Shown here one piece after another: positions 51,023 through 59,774 of a stretch of DNA of 64,000 nucleotides (within the stretch, counting starts at the first letter, position 1; each line of letters begins with the position of its first letter). The stretch spans positions 2,359,362-2,423,361 of the forward strand of contig CP075364.1 in NCBI GenBank assembly GCA_019454105.1, in the 5' to 3' direction. The notes under the pieces were generated by a model that was not told the DNA's origin, did no database searches, and saw only the letters and a list, made by a program, of their open reading frames with translations. This stretch comes from Fimbriimonadaceae bacterium (GTDB lineage: Bacteria > Armatimonadota > Fimbriimonadia > Fimbriimonadales > Fimbriimonadaceae). Position numbers and translations under genes: made by a program.

Positions 51023-53131
51023 TCAGTGAGCGCCTGCCTGGGGAAGCACTTTCAACAGTCTCAGCCCATTTCCAACTACCAGAAGGCTCCCTCCCAAATC
51101 AGCAAACACTGCCATCCAGAGCGAGGCATGACCGGTGAGAGCAAGAGCAAAGAAGATAACTTTGATCCCCAGTGCAATTGCAATGTTCTGCGTCAAGATC
51201 GAGGCAGTCGCTTTGCTTAGCTGTATGAACGCCGGAAGCTTCCTAAGATCGTCATCCATCAATGCGACATCAGCCGTCTCAAGAGCTGTATCAGTACCGG
51301 CGGCTCCCATTGCAAACCCAAGAGTGGCTCGGGCAAGGGCGGGAGCATCGTTCACTCCATCGCCAACCATCCCCACACTGCCATGAGTTCCCAGGAGCGC
51401 TTCAATGACTTTCAATTTATCTTCGGGTAGAAGCTCAGCTTGAACATCGTCGATACCAGCCTGCGAACCAATGGCTCTCGCGGTAGATGCGTTATCACCC
51501 GTCAGCATGGTTATCTTTACGTCAAGCTTGTGAAGGTCTCGGATCGCTTCAACGCTCTCGGCACGAAGTGTGTCCGCCACCCCAAAGATGGCAAGCACCT
51601 CCTTATGATTAGCGAGAAGGACTGTGGTCTTCCCTTGGTCTTGCAGGCGGTCAAGTTCGGAGTGGACGTGATCACAGCAAACGCCGCGTTCTTCAATAAG
51701 TCTGTGGTTACCTATAATGTAAGGAACCTGGACAACACTTCCTGAAACTCCACGTCCGGCAATAGACTCAAAGTCGATTACGTCCAGTAGTTCACCCTTC
51801 CATTGATTTTCGATAGCCTTGGCGACAGGGTGCCCACTCAGGTGATCGAGACTGGCCGCGATCTGAAGTGCTTTCTCGCGGCCATATTCGTGCATGGGAA
51901 TTATTTCGGTTACGACCGGCTTTCCATGGGTTAGAGTTCCTGTCTTGTCGAGTGCGATCACTTTCAAGTTACGGCCCGATTCGAGATGAACTCCACCTTT
52001 TATCAAGATGCCTTGCCGTGCAGCAGCGGTCAGTCCGCTAACAACTGTAACTGGGGTTGAGATTACGAGAGCGCAAGGGCACGCGATAACAAGCATAACC
52101 AAAGCCTTGTACAGCCAGGGCCAGAAGGGTTGTCCAAAGGCTAGTGGAATGGTTGCCACAAACACTGCGATGATCACGATGCTGGGCGTGTAGTACTTGG
52201 CAAAATTATCTACGAACCGCTGTGTGGCTGCCCGGGATCCTTGAGCCTCCTGAACGGTCTTGATAATCCGATCTAACGTAGTTTCTCCTCGTGTTCCAGT
52301 TACGATAAACTCCAAGACTCCCTGTTCGTTTATTGTTCCGGCAAAGAGCTGATCTCCAACCCCTTTATCTACTGGTAGGCTTTCACCAGTTATGGGAGCC
52401 TGATTCACTGAACTATGACCAAGAGCAACTTCGCCATCCAAAGGAATTCGTTCGCCGGGCTTCACCCGAATTCGTTGACCCAGAACGATGGATTGTGCTG
52501 GAACTTCAATCCACACTCCGGCTTTATCTTGAACCCAAGCTTTCTCCGGTGCTAGTTCCATGAGAGCCCTAACCGCGTTGCGGGCGCGATCAAGGGCGTA
52601 AGACTCGATTCGCTCGGCGATTGCAAAGAGAACTGTAACCATCGCCGCCTCTGGCCAAGACCCGATGACTATTGCCCCGATGACAGCCAGGCACATGAGA
52701 AAATTGATGTTGAGAGTGAAAGTCTTTACCGCGACAATGCCCTTGGTGAACGTCTCTTTCCCGCCAAGAATCATCGCCATGCACGCTAACCCTACCACGG
52801 GCCAAGATTTCTCTTGGCCCGTGAACCATCCGACAAACTCGCTGGCAAGTGCGAGAATCAAGGCAATCCCCAACAGGATATTCAGCTTGATCGTTGATGG
52901 GGCGGGTTCTGGGTTGCATCCAACCTCACAGTTGGTCGCAGGCTTCATTCCCACCTCGGTGAGTGCTCTCACTATAGGAGCTTCGTCAGAAAAGGAGTGA
53001 TTGACCGTCAGAATTCGGTTCATCAGATCAAACTCGATGTTTCCAATCTCAGGGACCTTACCAAGCCGATTGCGAATGATTCCTTCCTCGGTCGGGCAAT
53101 CCATTGCGTCGATTCGAAACTTGCTTTCCAT
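51023..53131 (-). CDS. zntA: Zn/Cd/Pb-type P1B ATPase
   Basis: An N-terminal metal domain with DAMDCPTEEG is followed by a Cys/Glu segment (NCEVGCNPE). The core has APITGESLPVDKG, IACPCALVISTPV (Zn/Cd signature), DKTGTLTHGKP and MVGDGVNDAPALARA. The final helix carries VFADLGGSLLVVGNGLRLL with the Asp-x-Gly typical of Zn pumps. It is the last gene of the czc operon and starts in TAATG overlap with czcA, with GGAGGT just upstream. Confidence 0.92.
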   Translation of the reverse strand: MESKFRIDAMDCPTEEGIIRNRLGKVPEIGNIEFDLMNRILTVNHSFSDEAPIVRALTEVGMKPATNCEVGCNPEPAPSTIKLNILLGIALILALASEFVGWFTGQEKSWPVVGLACMAMILGGKETFTKGIVAVKTFTLNINFLMCLAVIGAIVIGSWPEAAMVTVLFAIAERIESYALDRARNAVRALMELAPEKAWVQDKAGVWIEVPAQSIVLGQRIRVKPGERIPLDGEVALGHSSVNQAPITGESLPVDKGVGDQLFAGTINEQGVLEFIVTGTRGETTLDRIIKTVQEAQGSRAATQRFVDNFAKYYTPSIVIIAVFVATIPLAFGQPFWPWLYKALVMLVIACPCALVISTPVTVVSGLTAAARQGILIKGGVHLESGRNLKVIALDKTGTLTHGKPVVTEIIPMHEYGREKALQIAASLDHLSGHPVAKAIENQWKGELLDVIDFESIAGRGVSGSVVQVPYIIGNHRLIEERGVCCDHVHSELDRLQDQGKTTVLLANHKEVLAIFGVADTLRAESVEAIRDLHKLDVKITMLTGDNASTARAIGSQAGIDDVQAELLPEDKLKVIEALLGTHGSVGMVGDGVNDAPALARATLGFAMGAAGTDTALETADVALMDDDLRKLPAFIQLSKATASILTQNIAIALGIKVIFFALALTGHASLWMAVFADLGGSLLVVGNGLRLLKVLPQAGAH

Positions 53132-56100
53132 TAAGTGACCTCCGAGTTATTACTGCCTCTTTTTTCGAAGAGTGTGTACAGTGCCGGTAGCACCACAAGC
53201 GTCAGTATCGTTGCAGACAGAATGCCGCCGATCACTACCGTTGCAAGAGGTCGTTGAACCTCAGCCCCGACTCCTGTGTTGAGCGCCATCGGAATGAATC
53301 CAAGAGCGGCAACCAGAGCCGTCATCAGCACTGGGCGAAGGCGTTGGGTTGCGCCCAACTTTACCGCCTCGGGAACAGACATTCCAGATTCCGAACGCAA
53401 CCTGTTGATCGCGGACACCATCACGACTCCATTCAAAACCGCAACGCCTGAAAGGGCAATGAAGCCCACTCCAGCCGTGATACTGAACGGCATGCCGCGA
53501 AGAGCCAGTGCGATGATTCCGCCGGTGACCGCTAAAGGCACCCCTGTGAAGATCAGGGCGGCTTGCTTCACCGACCCAAACGTGGAGAAGAGGAGCAAGA
53601 AGATCAGTCCCAACGCGACCGGAACAACGATGGTAAGGCGTTGCGAGGCGCGCTGAAGGTTCTCGAATTGCCCACCCCAGTTTAGGTAGTACCCCTCATT
53701 CAGTTTAAGGTCTGTCTTCACCTGGCGTTGCGCTTCAGCGATGAAGGAACCCAAGTCACGACCGCGTACGTTGAGCGTCACGACCACTCGTCGCTTACCC
53801 ATCTCGCGCGAGATTTGGGCGGGCGCAACCTTGTCGCCGATTGTCGCAAGGCTAGAGAGGGCAACTGACCCACCGTTGGGGGTTTCGACCCTGATATCCC
53901 GGATTGCATCGGGGTTGTTTCGAATCTCCTCTGGCAGTCGAACCGCAAGACCAAACCGCCGATCTCCTTCCACGATTTGGCCTACCTCCTCACCGCCGAG
54001 CGCAACGGAGACGATGTGCTGGATGTCAGCGATGCTGACACCGAGTCGAGCAATCGCTTCTCGGTCAATATCGATTTGGAAGACGGGAACGTCGTCTACC
54101 TGCTCCACCTCGATGTCCTGTGCTCCAGGAATATCGCGCATGAGTGCCGCGATCTCGTCGGCTTTGGCTTTCAGCTCCGATAGGTCTTCACCAAACACCT
54201 TGATTCCGACGTCGGCCTTCACCCCCGATACAATCTCTGCAAAGCGAAGCTCGATTGGCTGGCTGAAGTTGTAACCCTGGCCTGGCACTTGCTGAATCTT
54301 CTCCTGAAGTTCGGCAATGAGTTTATCTTTGGTCATCCCGGGCCGCCACTGCGACCTTGGTTTCATGGTGAGGAAGCTATCGCTTAGGCTCAGCGGCATC
54401 GGGTCGGTCGCGATTTCGGGAGTTCCCGTTCGCGTGACGACAGTCAATACTTCTGGCACTTCGAGCACCTTCTTCTCGTAGGCGGTGACGAGCTTGATCG
54501 TATTCTCCATATCCACCGTGCGCACCCTGACCGGCTGAATCACGAGCGATCCTTCATCGAGTTTTGGAACAAACTCCGAGCCGAGGCGCGTGAAGAGAAA
54601 TCCGCAAACCGCAAGAAGCCCCGCCGCAACACCAATCACAACTCCTCTTCGCTTGAGAGCAAATCCGAGCGTCGGTACGTACAGTTTTTCGAAGAATCCG
54701 AGGAGGCGACTATGCTTTTCCTGGGTGTCTCGACTCAAGAAGAGTGAGCATAGGGTCGGTATCAACGTGAGCGACAGAATCAGCGCGCCAACCAGCGCGA
54801 GAATAAAGACGAGCGCCATCGGCTTGAACATCTTGCCCTCCACGCCTTCGAGCGCAAGGATCGGGATGAACGTGGCAATGATGATCATCTCGCCAAATTG
54901 AGTGACCTTACGAACTTCAGAAGTCGCTTGCTTGATGACTCCCGCATGTTCCTCCTTCGTGAGAGTGCGCCCAAACATCGCCCTTGCCTCAGAAAGTCGC
55001 CTGACGCAGTTCTCGACCATGATCACCGCGCCATCCACGATGATGCCGAAGTCAATCGCCCCCAAGCTCATGAGGTTGCCACTGATGCCGAACTGCTTCA
55101 TCCCGAGGATGGCAAAGAGCATTGCTAGGGGAATCGCGATTGCGGCAATGATCGCACCACGGAAGTTGCCGAGGAGCACCACAAGCACGATGATAACGAG
55201 CGCCGCCCCTTCCAAGAGGCTCTTCTGAACCGTGTGCAGAACTTCGCCGACGAACTCGGCGCGGTCATAGGTCGTGGTGAGCGTGACGTCCTTTGGAAGT
55301 TGGCCCTTGATTTCAGCCACGCGTTGATTGACGGCGTTGGCGACCGTCTGGCCATTCGCGCCTTTCAGCATCATCACGATGACCATCAGGCTTTCCTTGC
55401 CGTCCTTGGTTGAAATGCCGGTGAGAACCGGGACTCCGAGTTCGACCTTCGCAACATCGCGGATGAGAACCGGAATTCCATCCTCGGCCTTAACCACGAT
55501 CTGCTCAATGTCAGCCGTTGTTTGGGCAAGCCCTACGCTTCGGATCAGGACTCTTTCTCCATTTCTTTCCAGAAGTCCACCGCCTGCGTTCGCGTTGTTC
55601 TTTTGGAGAGCGGTGACGACATCATCCACCGACACGCTTCGAGCAAGCATCGCCTGGGGAGACACGACCACCTGATACTGTTTTACGCTTCCATCGGTCG
55701 CGTTGACTTCTGCGACTCCCGGAACCGTCCGAAGTTGCGGAGCGATCACCCAATCCTGCAGTTCTCGTAGTTGAGCTGGAGTACGATCCGGGCTCTCAAT
55801 CGCGTACATGTAAATGTCGCCAAGTCCGGTGGAGACTGGCCCCATTGACGGCGATCCAACCCCTTCTGGCAGTTCATCTTTCACCCCAGTGAGGCGTTCG
55901 GACACCAGCTGCCGTGCGAAGTAGATATCCTTGTCGTCCCGAAAAACGACGTTCACTTGCGAGAGGCCGAACTGGCTCAGGCTTCGAACATGCTCAACTC
56001 CCGGAATGCCACCCATTGCGGTTTCAATCGGGAACGTGACCAGTTTTTCGACCTCCTCCGGGCTCATGCCTCCAGTTTCGGTGTTGATGGATATCTGGTT

Positions 56101-56232
56101 GGTCGTGATATCGGGAACGGCATCTAGGTTGACTTGCGGCCACGCTAGAATCCCGAGAATGACGAGTAGGACCGCGCCCAGCACCACGACAAAGCGTTGG
56201 CGAAGGCTGAATTCAAGTGCACGTTCCAGCAT
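53131..56232 (-). CDS. czcA: Heavy-metal RND efflux pump CzcA
   Basis: The 1033-residue inner-membrane proton/metal antiporter has twelve helices and two large periplasmic loops. Heavy-metal RND marks are the DFGIIVDGAVIMVENCVRR block in helix 4 with two Asp, the N-terminal NLDAVPDITTNQISINTETGG region (residues about 30-50) and GGEEVGQIVEGDRRFG. It exports Zn, Cd, Co or Ni with CzcB and CzcC. It is coupled at both ends (TAATG). Confidence 0.95.
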   Translation of the reverse strand: MLERALEFSLRQRFVVVLGAVLLVILGILAWPQVNLDAVPDITTNQISINTETGGMSPEEVEKLVTFPIETAMGGIPGVEHVRSLSQFGLSQVNVVFRDDKDIYFARQLVSERLTGVKDELPEGVGSPSMGPVSTGLGDIYMYAIESPDRTPAQLRELQDWVIAPQLRTVPGVAEVNATDGSVKQYQVVVSPQAMLARSVSVDDVVTALQKNNANAGGGLLERNGERVLIRSVGLAQTTADIEQIVVKAEDGIPVLIRDVAKVELGVPVLTGISTKDGKESLMVIVMMLKGANGQTVANAVNQRVAEIKGQLPKDVTLTTTYDRAEFVGEVLHTVQKSLLEGAALVIIVLVVLLGNFRGAIIAAIAIPLAMLFAILGMKQFGISGNLMSLGAIDFGIIVDGAVIMVENCVRRLSEARAMFGRTLTKEEHAGVIKQATSEVRKVTQFGEMIIIATFIPILALEGVEGKMFKPMALVFILALVGALILSLTLIPTLCSLFLSRDTQEKHSRLLGFFEKLYVPTLGFALKRRGVVIGVAAGLLAVCGFLFTRLGSEFVPKLDEGSLVIQPVRVRTVDMENTIKLVTAYEKKVLEVPEVLTVVTRTGTPEIATDPMPLSLSDSFLTMKPRSQWRPGMTKDKLIAELQEKIQQVPGQGYNFSQPIELRFAEIVSGVKADVGIKVFGEDLSELKAKADEIAALMRDIPGAQDIEVEQVDDVPVFQIDIDREAIARLGVSIADIQHIVSVALGGEEVGQIVEGDRRFGLAVRLPEEIRNNPDAIRDIRVETPNGGSVALSSLATIGDKVAPAQISREMGKRRVVVTLNVRGRDLGSFIAEAQRQVKTDLKLNEGYYLNWGGQFENLQRASQRLTIVVPVALGLIFLLLFSTFGSVKQAALIFTGVPLAVTGGIIALALRGMPFSITAGVGFIALSGVAVLNGVVMVSAINRLRSESGMSVPEAVKLGATQRLRPVLMTALVAALGFIPMALNTGVGAEVQRPLATVVIGGILSATILTLVVLPALYTLFEKRGSNNSEVT

Positions 56233-57803
56233 TAGTGTTCGTGCCCCTTGAGTTCGGACTTCTTCTGCTCGCTAGCGAGGATGAACGCGCCTTTCGAGGC
56301 GATGGTTTCTCCTTCTTCAACGCCCGAGAGAACCACCACGCGATTGCCACTTTGCTCACCCAGCGTCACTTCGTGTTTTTCAAACGCATCGTCGTGCTTG
56401 GCAAAGACGAAAGACTTGGTTCCCTCTTTCACGACTGCCGAAGTCGGGATCACCAGTTTGGCGGACGCTTGACCAATGCCAATGAAGACCTTGGCAAACA
56501 TGTCGGGTTTGAGCATTCCCCTCGCCTCAGTAACCAAGCACTGGACGGGAATCGAACGAGTCTTAGGATCAACCCGAGTACCGACGATCTGCACGACACC
56601 CTCGAATTCGCGATCTGGAAGTGAGGCGGTGGTGAAAGTCATCGACGACCCCTTACGCACCTTCTCGATGACCGCCTCGCTTACGTTGGCGGTCACCCAC
56701 ACCGACCGAAGGTTTTCGACCTCAAGCAGTACTTGGGTTCGGTCCACGGCCTGCCCTCTTGTCACATCGAGGTGGGTAATGACGCCAGAGATAGGAGCCA
56801 CTAACGAGACTCGCCCAACCGATGCTCGGCCCGAACCGGAGTTAGACCGGTAAACCGCCTGTGCGTTGCTTATCCCTCGCTCAGCGTTGCTGAGAGCGGA
56901 CTCAGCCCCTCTCACTCGCAGCCTCGCACGTTCCAGTTCCAGTTCACTCGCCTTGACTTCGGCTTCTGCCGTTTGAAGCTCTCGGGCGTTGAGCAAGCCG
57001 CGTGAAGCAATGTTCCTCTCGCGCTCGTAAGTGGCCTTCGCGGTGGCAATTCTGGAGTTGGCTCGTTCAAGCTTGATTTGGTCTTGCTGGAGTTCTAGCC
57101 GTGCCGCCTCCAATTCCGACTTGGAAACGATGCCGTCGCGGTACAGGTTCTCAAGCCGCCTCACTTGTTCTGCGTGACTTGCTTGCTCCTTCTGGATACT
57201 GAGGAGTTCACTTTGGGCGTCGTTGAGTTCGTTCTGGGCTTGTTGGACTGGGGCCTGACTGAACGCTCCGGCACTGGCAAGGTCGCGCTGCCGAGACAGA
57301 TTGGTCTTTGCTGCGTTGACCTTAGCTTGAGCCAATGCGACTTCTGATCGGGCCTGCTGAACTTCGGACCTTGCGGCATCACGAAGCCTCGTGGCATCGG
57401 CAATGGACGACCATGACTGCGAAAGCTCCGGAGATTCGATGACGGCTAAGGTTTGGCCTTGGCGAACGCTATCGCCCAGCCTTGCCGAGATCGAGATGAC
57501 TCGCCCTGCCACGGGGGGAGTGACCACAGCTTTGCCCTTGTCGGTACTGGAGACCGTTCCAGGGGCTTGTAAGACTTGTTGAAAGTCTTCCATCCGGACA
57601 ACGGTCGTCTCAATTCCCGCGATAGCTTGCGCCTCTTCTGTCAGCTTGACGGGGTCAGAATGACCTTCTTCTTCGTGTCCATGTTCATCGACGGATGCAG
57701 CTTTCGTTTCCTCAGCGTGATCGTGTCCCTCATGAGAATCAGTGCCTTTGCCGCATCCCGAGAGGACGAGCAAAGCAAGCAGGAGAATTGAGTAATTCTT
57801 CAC
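56232..57803 (-). CDS. czcB: Membrane-fusion protein CzcB
   Basis: A lipoprotein signal (ILLLALLVLSGC) is followed by a His-rich segment (SHEGHDHAEE; DEHGHEEEGHSD) that can bind metal. The lipoyl/barrel halves (GRVISISARLGDSVRQGQTL; APISGVITHLDVTRGQAV) surround a coiled-coil hairpin of about 190 residues. The end SELKGHEH adds more His. GTG start overlaps the czcC stop. It links CzcA to CzcC across the periplasm. The hairpin is long for the family. Confidence 0.92.
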   Translation of the reverse strand: MKNYSILLLALLVLSGCGKGTDSHEGHDHAEETKAASVDEHGHEEEGHSDPVKLTEEAQAIAGIETTVVRMEDFQQVLQAPGTVSSTDKGKAVVTPPVAGRVISISARLGDSVRQGQTLAVIESPELSQSWSSIADATRLRDAARSEVQQARSEVALAQAKVNAAKTNLSRQRDLASAGAFSQAPVQQAQNELNDAQSELLSIQKEQASHAEQVRRLENLYRDGIVSKSELEAARLELQQDQIKLERANSRIATAKATYERERNIASRGLLNARELQTAEAEVKASELELERARLRVRGAESALSNAERGISNAQAVYRSNSGSGRASVGRVSLVAPISGVITHLDVTRGQAVDRTQVLLEVENLRSVWVTANVSEAVIEKVRKGSSMTFTTASLPDREFEGVVQIVGTRVDPKTRSIPVQCLVTEARGMLKPDMFAKVFIGIGQASAKLVIPTSAVVKEGTKSFVFAKHDDAFEKHEVTLGEQSGNRVVVLSGVEEGETIASKGAFILASEQKKSELKGHEH

Positions 57804-58996
57804 TTCAGCACCTCTGCAAGGAAGCCAGCGGCTTCGTACTGCTTAATCACGGTAAGGGAAAGTTGCTGTCTCGCCTCGACGAGCTCTTGCTCGACTTCCC
57901 TCAGCGCCCTGGTGGCTTCTAGCACGTCTATTTGAGTGCCGAAACCCTCGCTGAATCCCTTATGGGACTTCGCAACAAGCTCCTTCGCCGAAGCAAGGAT
58001 GAGTTCATAACTCTTGATCCGCGCTTGGCGTGATTCCAATTCTCGCTGAATTGCGACTAGTTCCTGTGTAGCCAGCGCAGTTGCATCCGCAAGCGACTTT
58101 TTAGCCGCTTCGGTGCGAAGATTCGCCGCTTTGACTTCATTTCGAGATCGACCGTGATCCCACAGTGACCACGAGAACTGAGCACGGCCTACAAAATATC
58201 CACGGTCAACTCCCCAGGGTGAGCGAACCGCTTGGACGCTAAACGTCGGTCGAGAAGCTGCTCGCGCAAGTTCCGCCTCGGCTTTCGCTTTCTCGGCTTC
58301 TGCCTGAAGTTCAAGAATGTCGGGCCGCTCAACCACGGATGGATAGGCAAGTAATTCGATGGTCGCATCGGCCTCCACCAAGAGCTGTTCGACTGGTACG
58401 GAAACGAGACTAGCCAGTCGGGTCATGGATGCCTGGTAATCGGCGTTCTTTAGCTCCGTACTCTGCTTGGCACGCTCGTACTCAACCGTCGCCCGGGTGA
58501 CTTGGAGTTCTGCTACTTTGCCCTCTTCGAATCGCCTTTTGGTCGCATTCAGAAGTCCTTCTGCGACCACTAGCAACTCGTCTGCAACATCACGTTGATG
58601 GCGAGCGGAAACTGCAGTAGCAAATGCGACGAGGACCTCGGATTGAAGCAGCCCCGCCTCTCTTCGGTATTGTGCGACCGCCAGCATCACGTCGGCGGAA
58701 CTGACTTGTCGCTGGGCACGGGTTCTGCCGAAGAGATCGATTTCTTGCGTGAGGGCAAAGTCTTGGTCGGTCGCTCCAATTTCGCTCCTCGTGCTCGCAC
58801 CTGCGGCAATGGTGAGTGGCGGGAGTGCCCCCAATGCCCGTGCAGAAAGCCTGGTCTGTTCGACCCGGAGTCGAAAGGCAGCGATGCTTGCTCGGTTAGC
58901 GGACGCCAGTTTAAGGGCGTCTTCGGCTGAGATTTGAGTTTGTGCCTGGCAAAATGCAGTTGCCAGCAGTAACGGAATGATGAGTGTTCTTTTCAA
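57800..58996 (-). CDS. czcC: Outer-membrane efflux protein CzcC
   Basis: A signal peptide (IIPLLLATAFCQA) leads a TolC-type protein with two repeats of long helices. The first has FALTQEIDLFGRTRAQRQ and the second VGRAQFSWSLWDHGRSRNEV. The start is TTG at 58996, with GGAG just upstream. At 398 residues it is within the CzcC range. It provides the exit duct for the CzcAB pump. Confidence 0.92.
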   Translation of the reverse strand: MKRTLIIPLLLATAFCQAQTQISAEDALKLASANRASIAAFRLRVEQTRLSARALGALPPLTIAAGASTRSEIGATDQDFALTQEIDLFGRTRAQRQVSSADVMLAVAQYRREAGLLQSEVLVAFATAVSARHQRDVADELLVVAEGLLNATKRRFEEGKVAELQVTRATVEYERAKQSTELKNADYQASMTRLASLVSVPVEQLLVEADATIELLAYPSVVERPDILELQAEAEKAKAEAELARAASRPTFSVQAVRSPWGVDRGYFVGRAQFSWSLWDHGRSRNEVKAANLRTEAAKKSLADATALATQELVAIQRELESRQARIKSYELILASAKELVAKSHKGFSEGFGTQIDVLEATRALREVEQELVEARQQLSLTVIKQYEAAGFLAEVLK

Positions 58997-59040
58997 TGGT
59001 TGCTCCAGTACGCGACATGGCTGGAGCAGAAACCGAGTGG

Positions 59041-59478
59041 CTACGCCAAGAACTCAGCTTTGCGTCCAGCGGATGGCTGAACTAAAGCAAGAGCGGGTGG
59101 TCCACGAGAAGAATGTTCATTCGGAGGGCCAGTGGCAGGCGCACCACTTGAAAACGCGAATGATTGCGATGCGACCCCAAATTCAACAACTGTAGGCAGA
59201 ACTAAGGGTTCCGGAAGAATCGCGGAGTCGAAGGAAATGGGCTGAACTGGTGAGGGCATCTTAGAGGTCTGCGGGGTCTCGCATTCCTGAATCTCGCAAC
59301 AGTCATGGCAGTCGCCATGCGGCTCCGAGAGATCACCCTGGGAAGGGCCGTGGTTATCAATTGCCAGGCATTCCAGGCAGACCGCTCCGGTTTCCCGAAC
59401 GTAGAACGATTCGCAAAAGTGGAGTTGGGCTAGCGCGAGAATCAGGGCCAGCACCGCTCGCCCCACATGTGATCTCAT
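59041..59478 (-). CDS. Cys-rich secreted protein leading the czc operon
   Basis: From ATG 59478 the signal is RAVLALILALAQLHFC. The early mature part has AVCLECLAI, GDCHDCCEIQECE and several His. A Pro/Ser linker and a C-terminus with SSRGPPALALVQ follow. The same plan, a Cys cluster plus a GPP/APP end, is seen in the protein at 41748. It precedes czcC by 44 bases. Longer frames would run into the integrase arm sites. It probably binds Zn or Cu in the periplasm. Confidence 0.6.
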   Translation of the reverse strand: MRSHVGRAVLALILALAQLHFCESFYVRETGAVCLECLAIDNHGPSQGDLSEPHGDCHDCCEIQECETPQTSKMPSPVQPISFDSAILPEPLVLPTVVEFGVASQSFAFSSGAPATGPPNEHSSRGPPALALVQPSAGRKAEFLA

Positions 59479-59567
59479 CGCGCCGAAGATTTCCACGTCC
59501 AGTGAGTATGACGGAATCGTGGTCCTGAAAGTGCCCCGGCTCGCGTCGGCGCTGGCAAAATGAACAG

Positions 59568-59582
59568 TTCGGATTATCCGAA
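59568..59582. promoter_or_regulatory. Perfect palindrome upstream of the czc operon
   Basis: TTCGGAT-T-ATCCGAA has 7-bp arms about 90 bases before the start of the first czc-operon gene. On the minus strand it contains GATAAT, a -10-like hexamer. It could be the operator for a metal regulator, but no such gene besides csoR is in the element and the sequence is unlike the CsoR sites. Confidence 0.45.
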
Positions 59583-59618
59583 TAGTTCCGAAGCGCACCT
59601 GTCGAACCCTTCCATTTT

Positions 59619-59705
59619 GGTCTCTCCAAGGTCTCTCCAACATAGTGGAAAACGGCGGTCACCTAGGTTCAACGGTGGACGAACGCTCAGGCTAGTTGAA
59701 CCTAG
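59619..59705 (+). repeat. Right-end integrase arm-type sites
   Basis: GGTCTCTCCA occurs at 59619-59628 and 59630-59639 with the same 11-bp period as the left end. CTAGGTTCAAC (59663-59673) and GTTGAACCTAG (59695-59705) form a perfect 11-bp inverted repeat that contains the left-end word TTGAACCTA. Confidence 0.7.
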
Positions 59706-59714
59706 AAAATGTCA

Positions 59715-59760
59715 GTCCTAAGGAGGGCGTCGGGGGTTCGATTCCCTCCGAGGCCGCCAA
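59715..59760 (+). repeat. attR core: 46-bp direct repeat, right copy
   Basis: This detached tRNA-Arg 3' half runs from the anticodon loop to CCA. It has A at 59751 where the functional tRNA has G. That A would pair with T25534, so this copy is probably the original chromosomal 3' end pushed away by integration. Confidence 0.9.
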
Positions 59761-59774
59761 CCTGGCCCCGGGTC

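Larger units (their letters stand above)
25561..59760. mobile_element. 34-kb integrative, probably mobilizable, element in tRNA-Arg(CCU)
   Basis: The limits are 46-bp direct repeats of the tRNA 3' half at 25561-25606 and 59715-59760, differing only at 25597/59751. The tyrosine integrase is next to the tRNA, and matching arm-site arrays lie just inside both ends. The element carries relaxation and coupling proteins, a candidate origin, a serine recombinase, an antirestriction protein and two metal-resistance blocks. No VirB4-like or pore genes are seen. Part of its DNA, notably about 40440-41640, is visibly AT-richer than the host. Confidence 0.9.

Noticed and set aside
59479-59643. N-terminal extension of the Cys-rich secreted protein
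   Set aside because: The extension encodes the integrase arm repeats and the palindrome, and it hides the signal peptide that starts at 59478.
59715-59760. A second tRNA-Arg gene
   Set aside because: Only the 3' half is present, and the 5' acceptor and D arm are absent. It is the attR copy.
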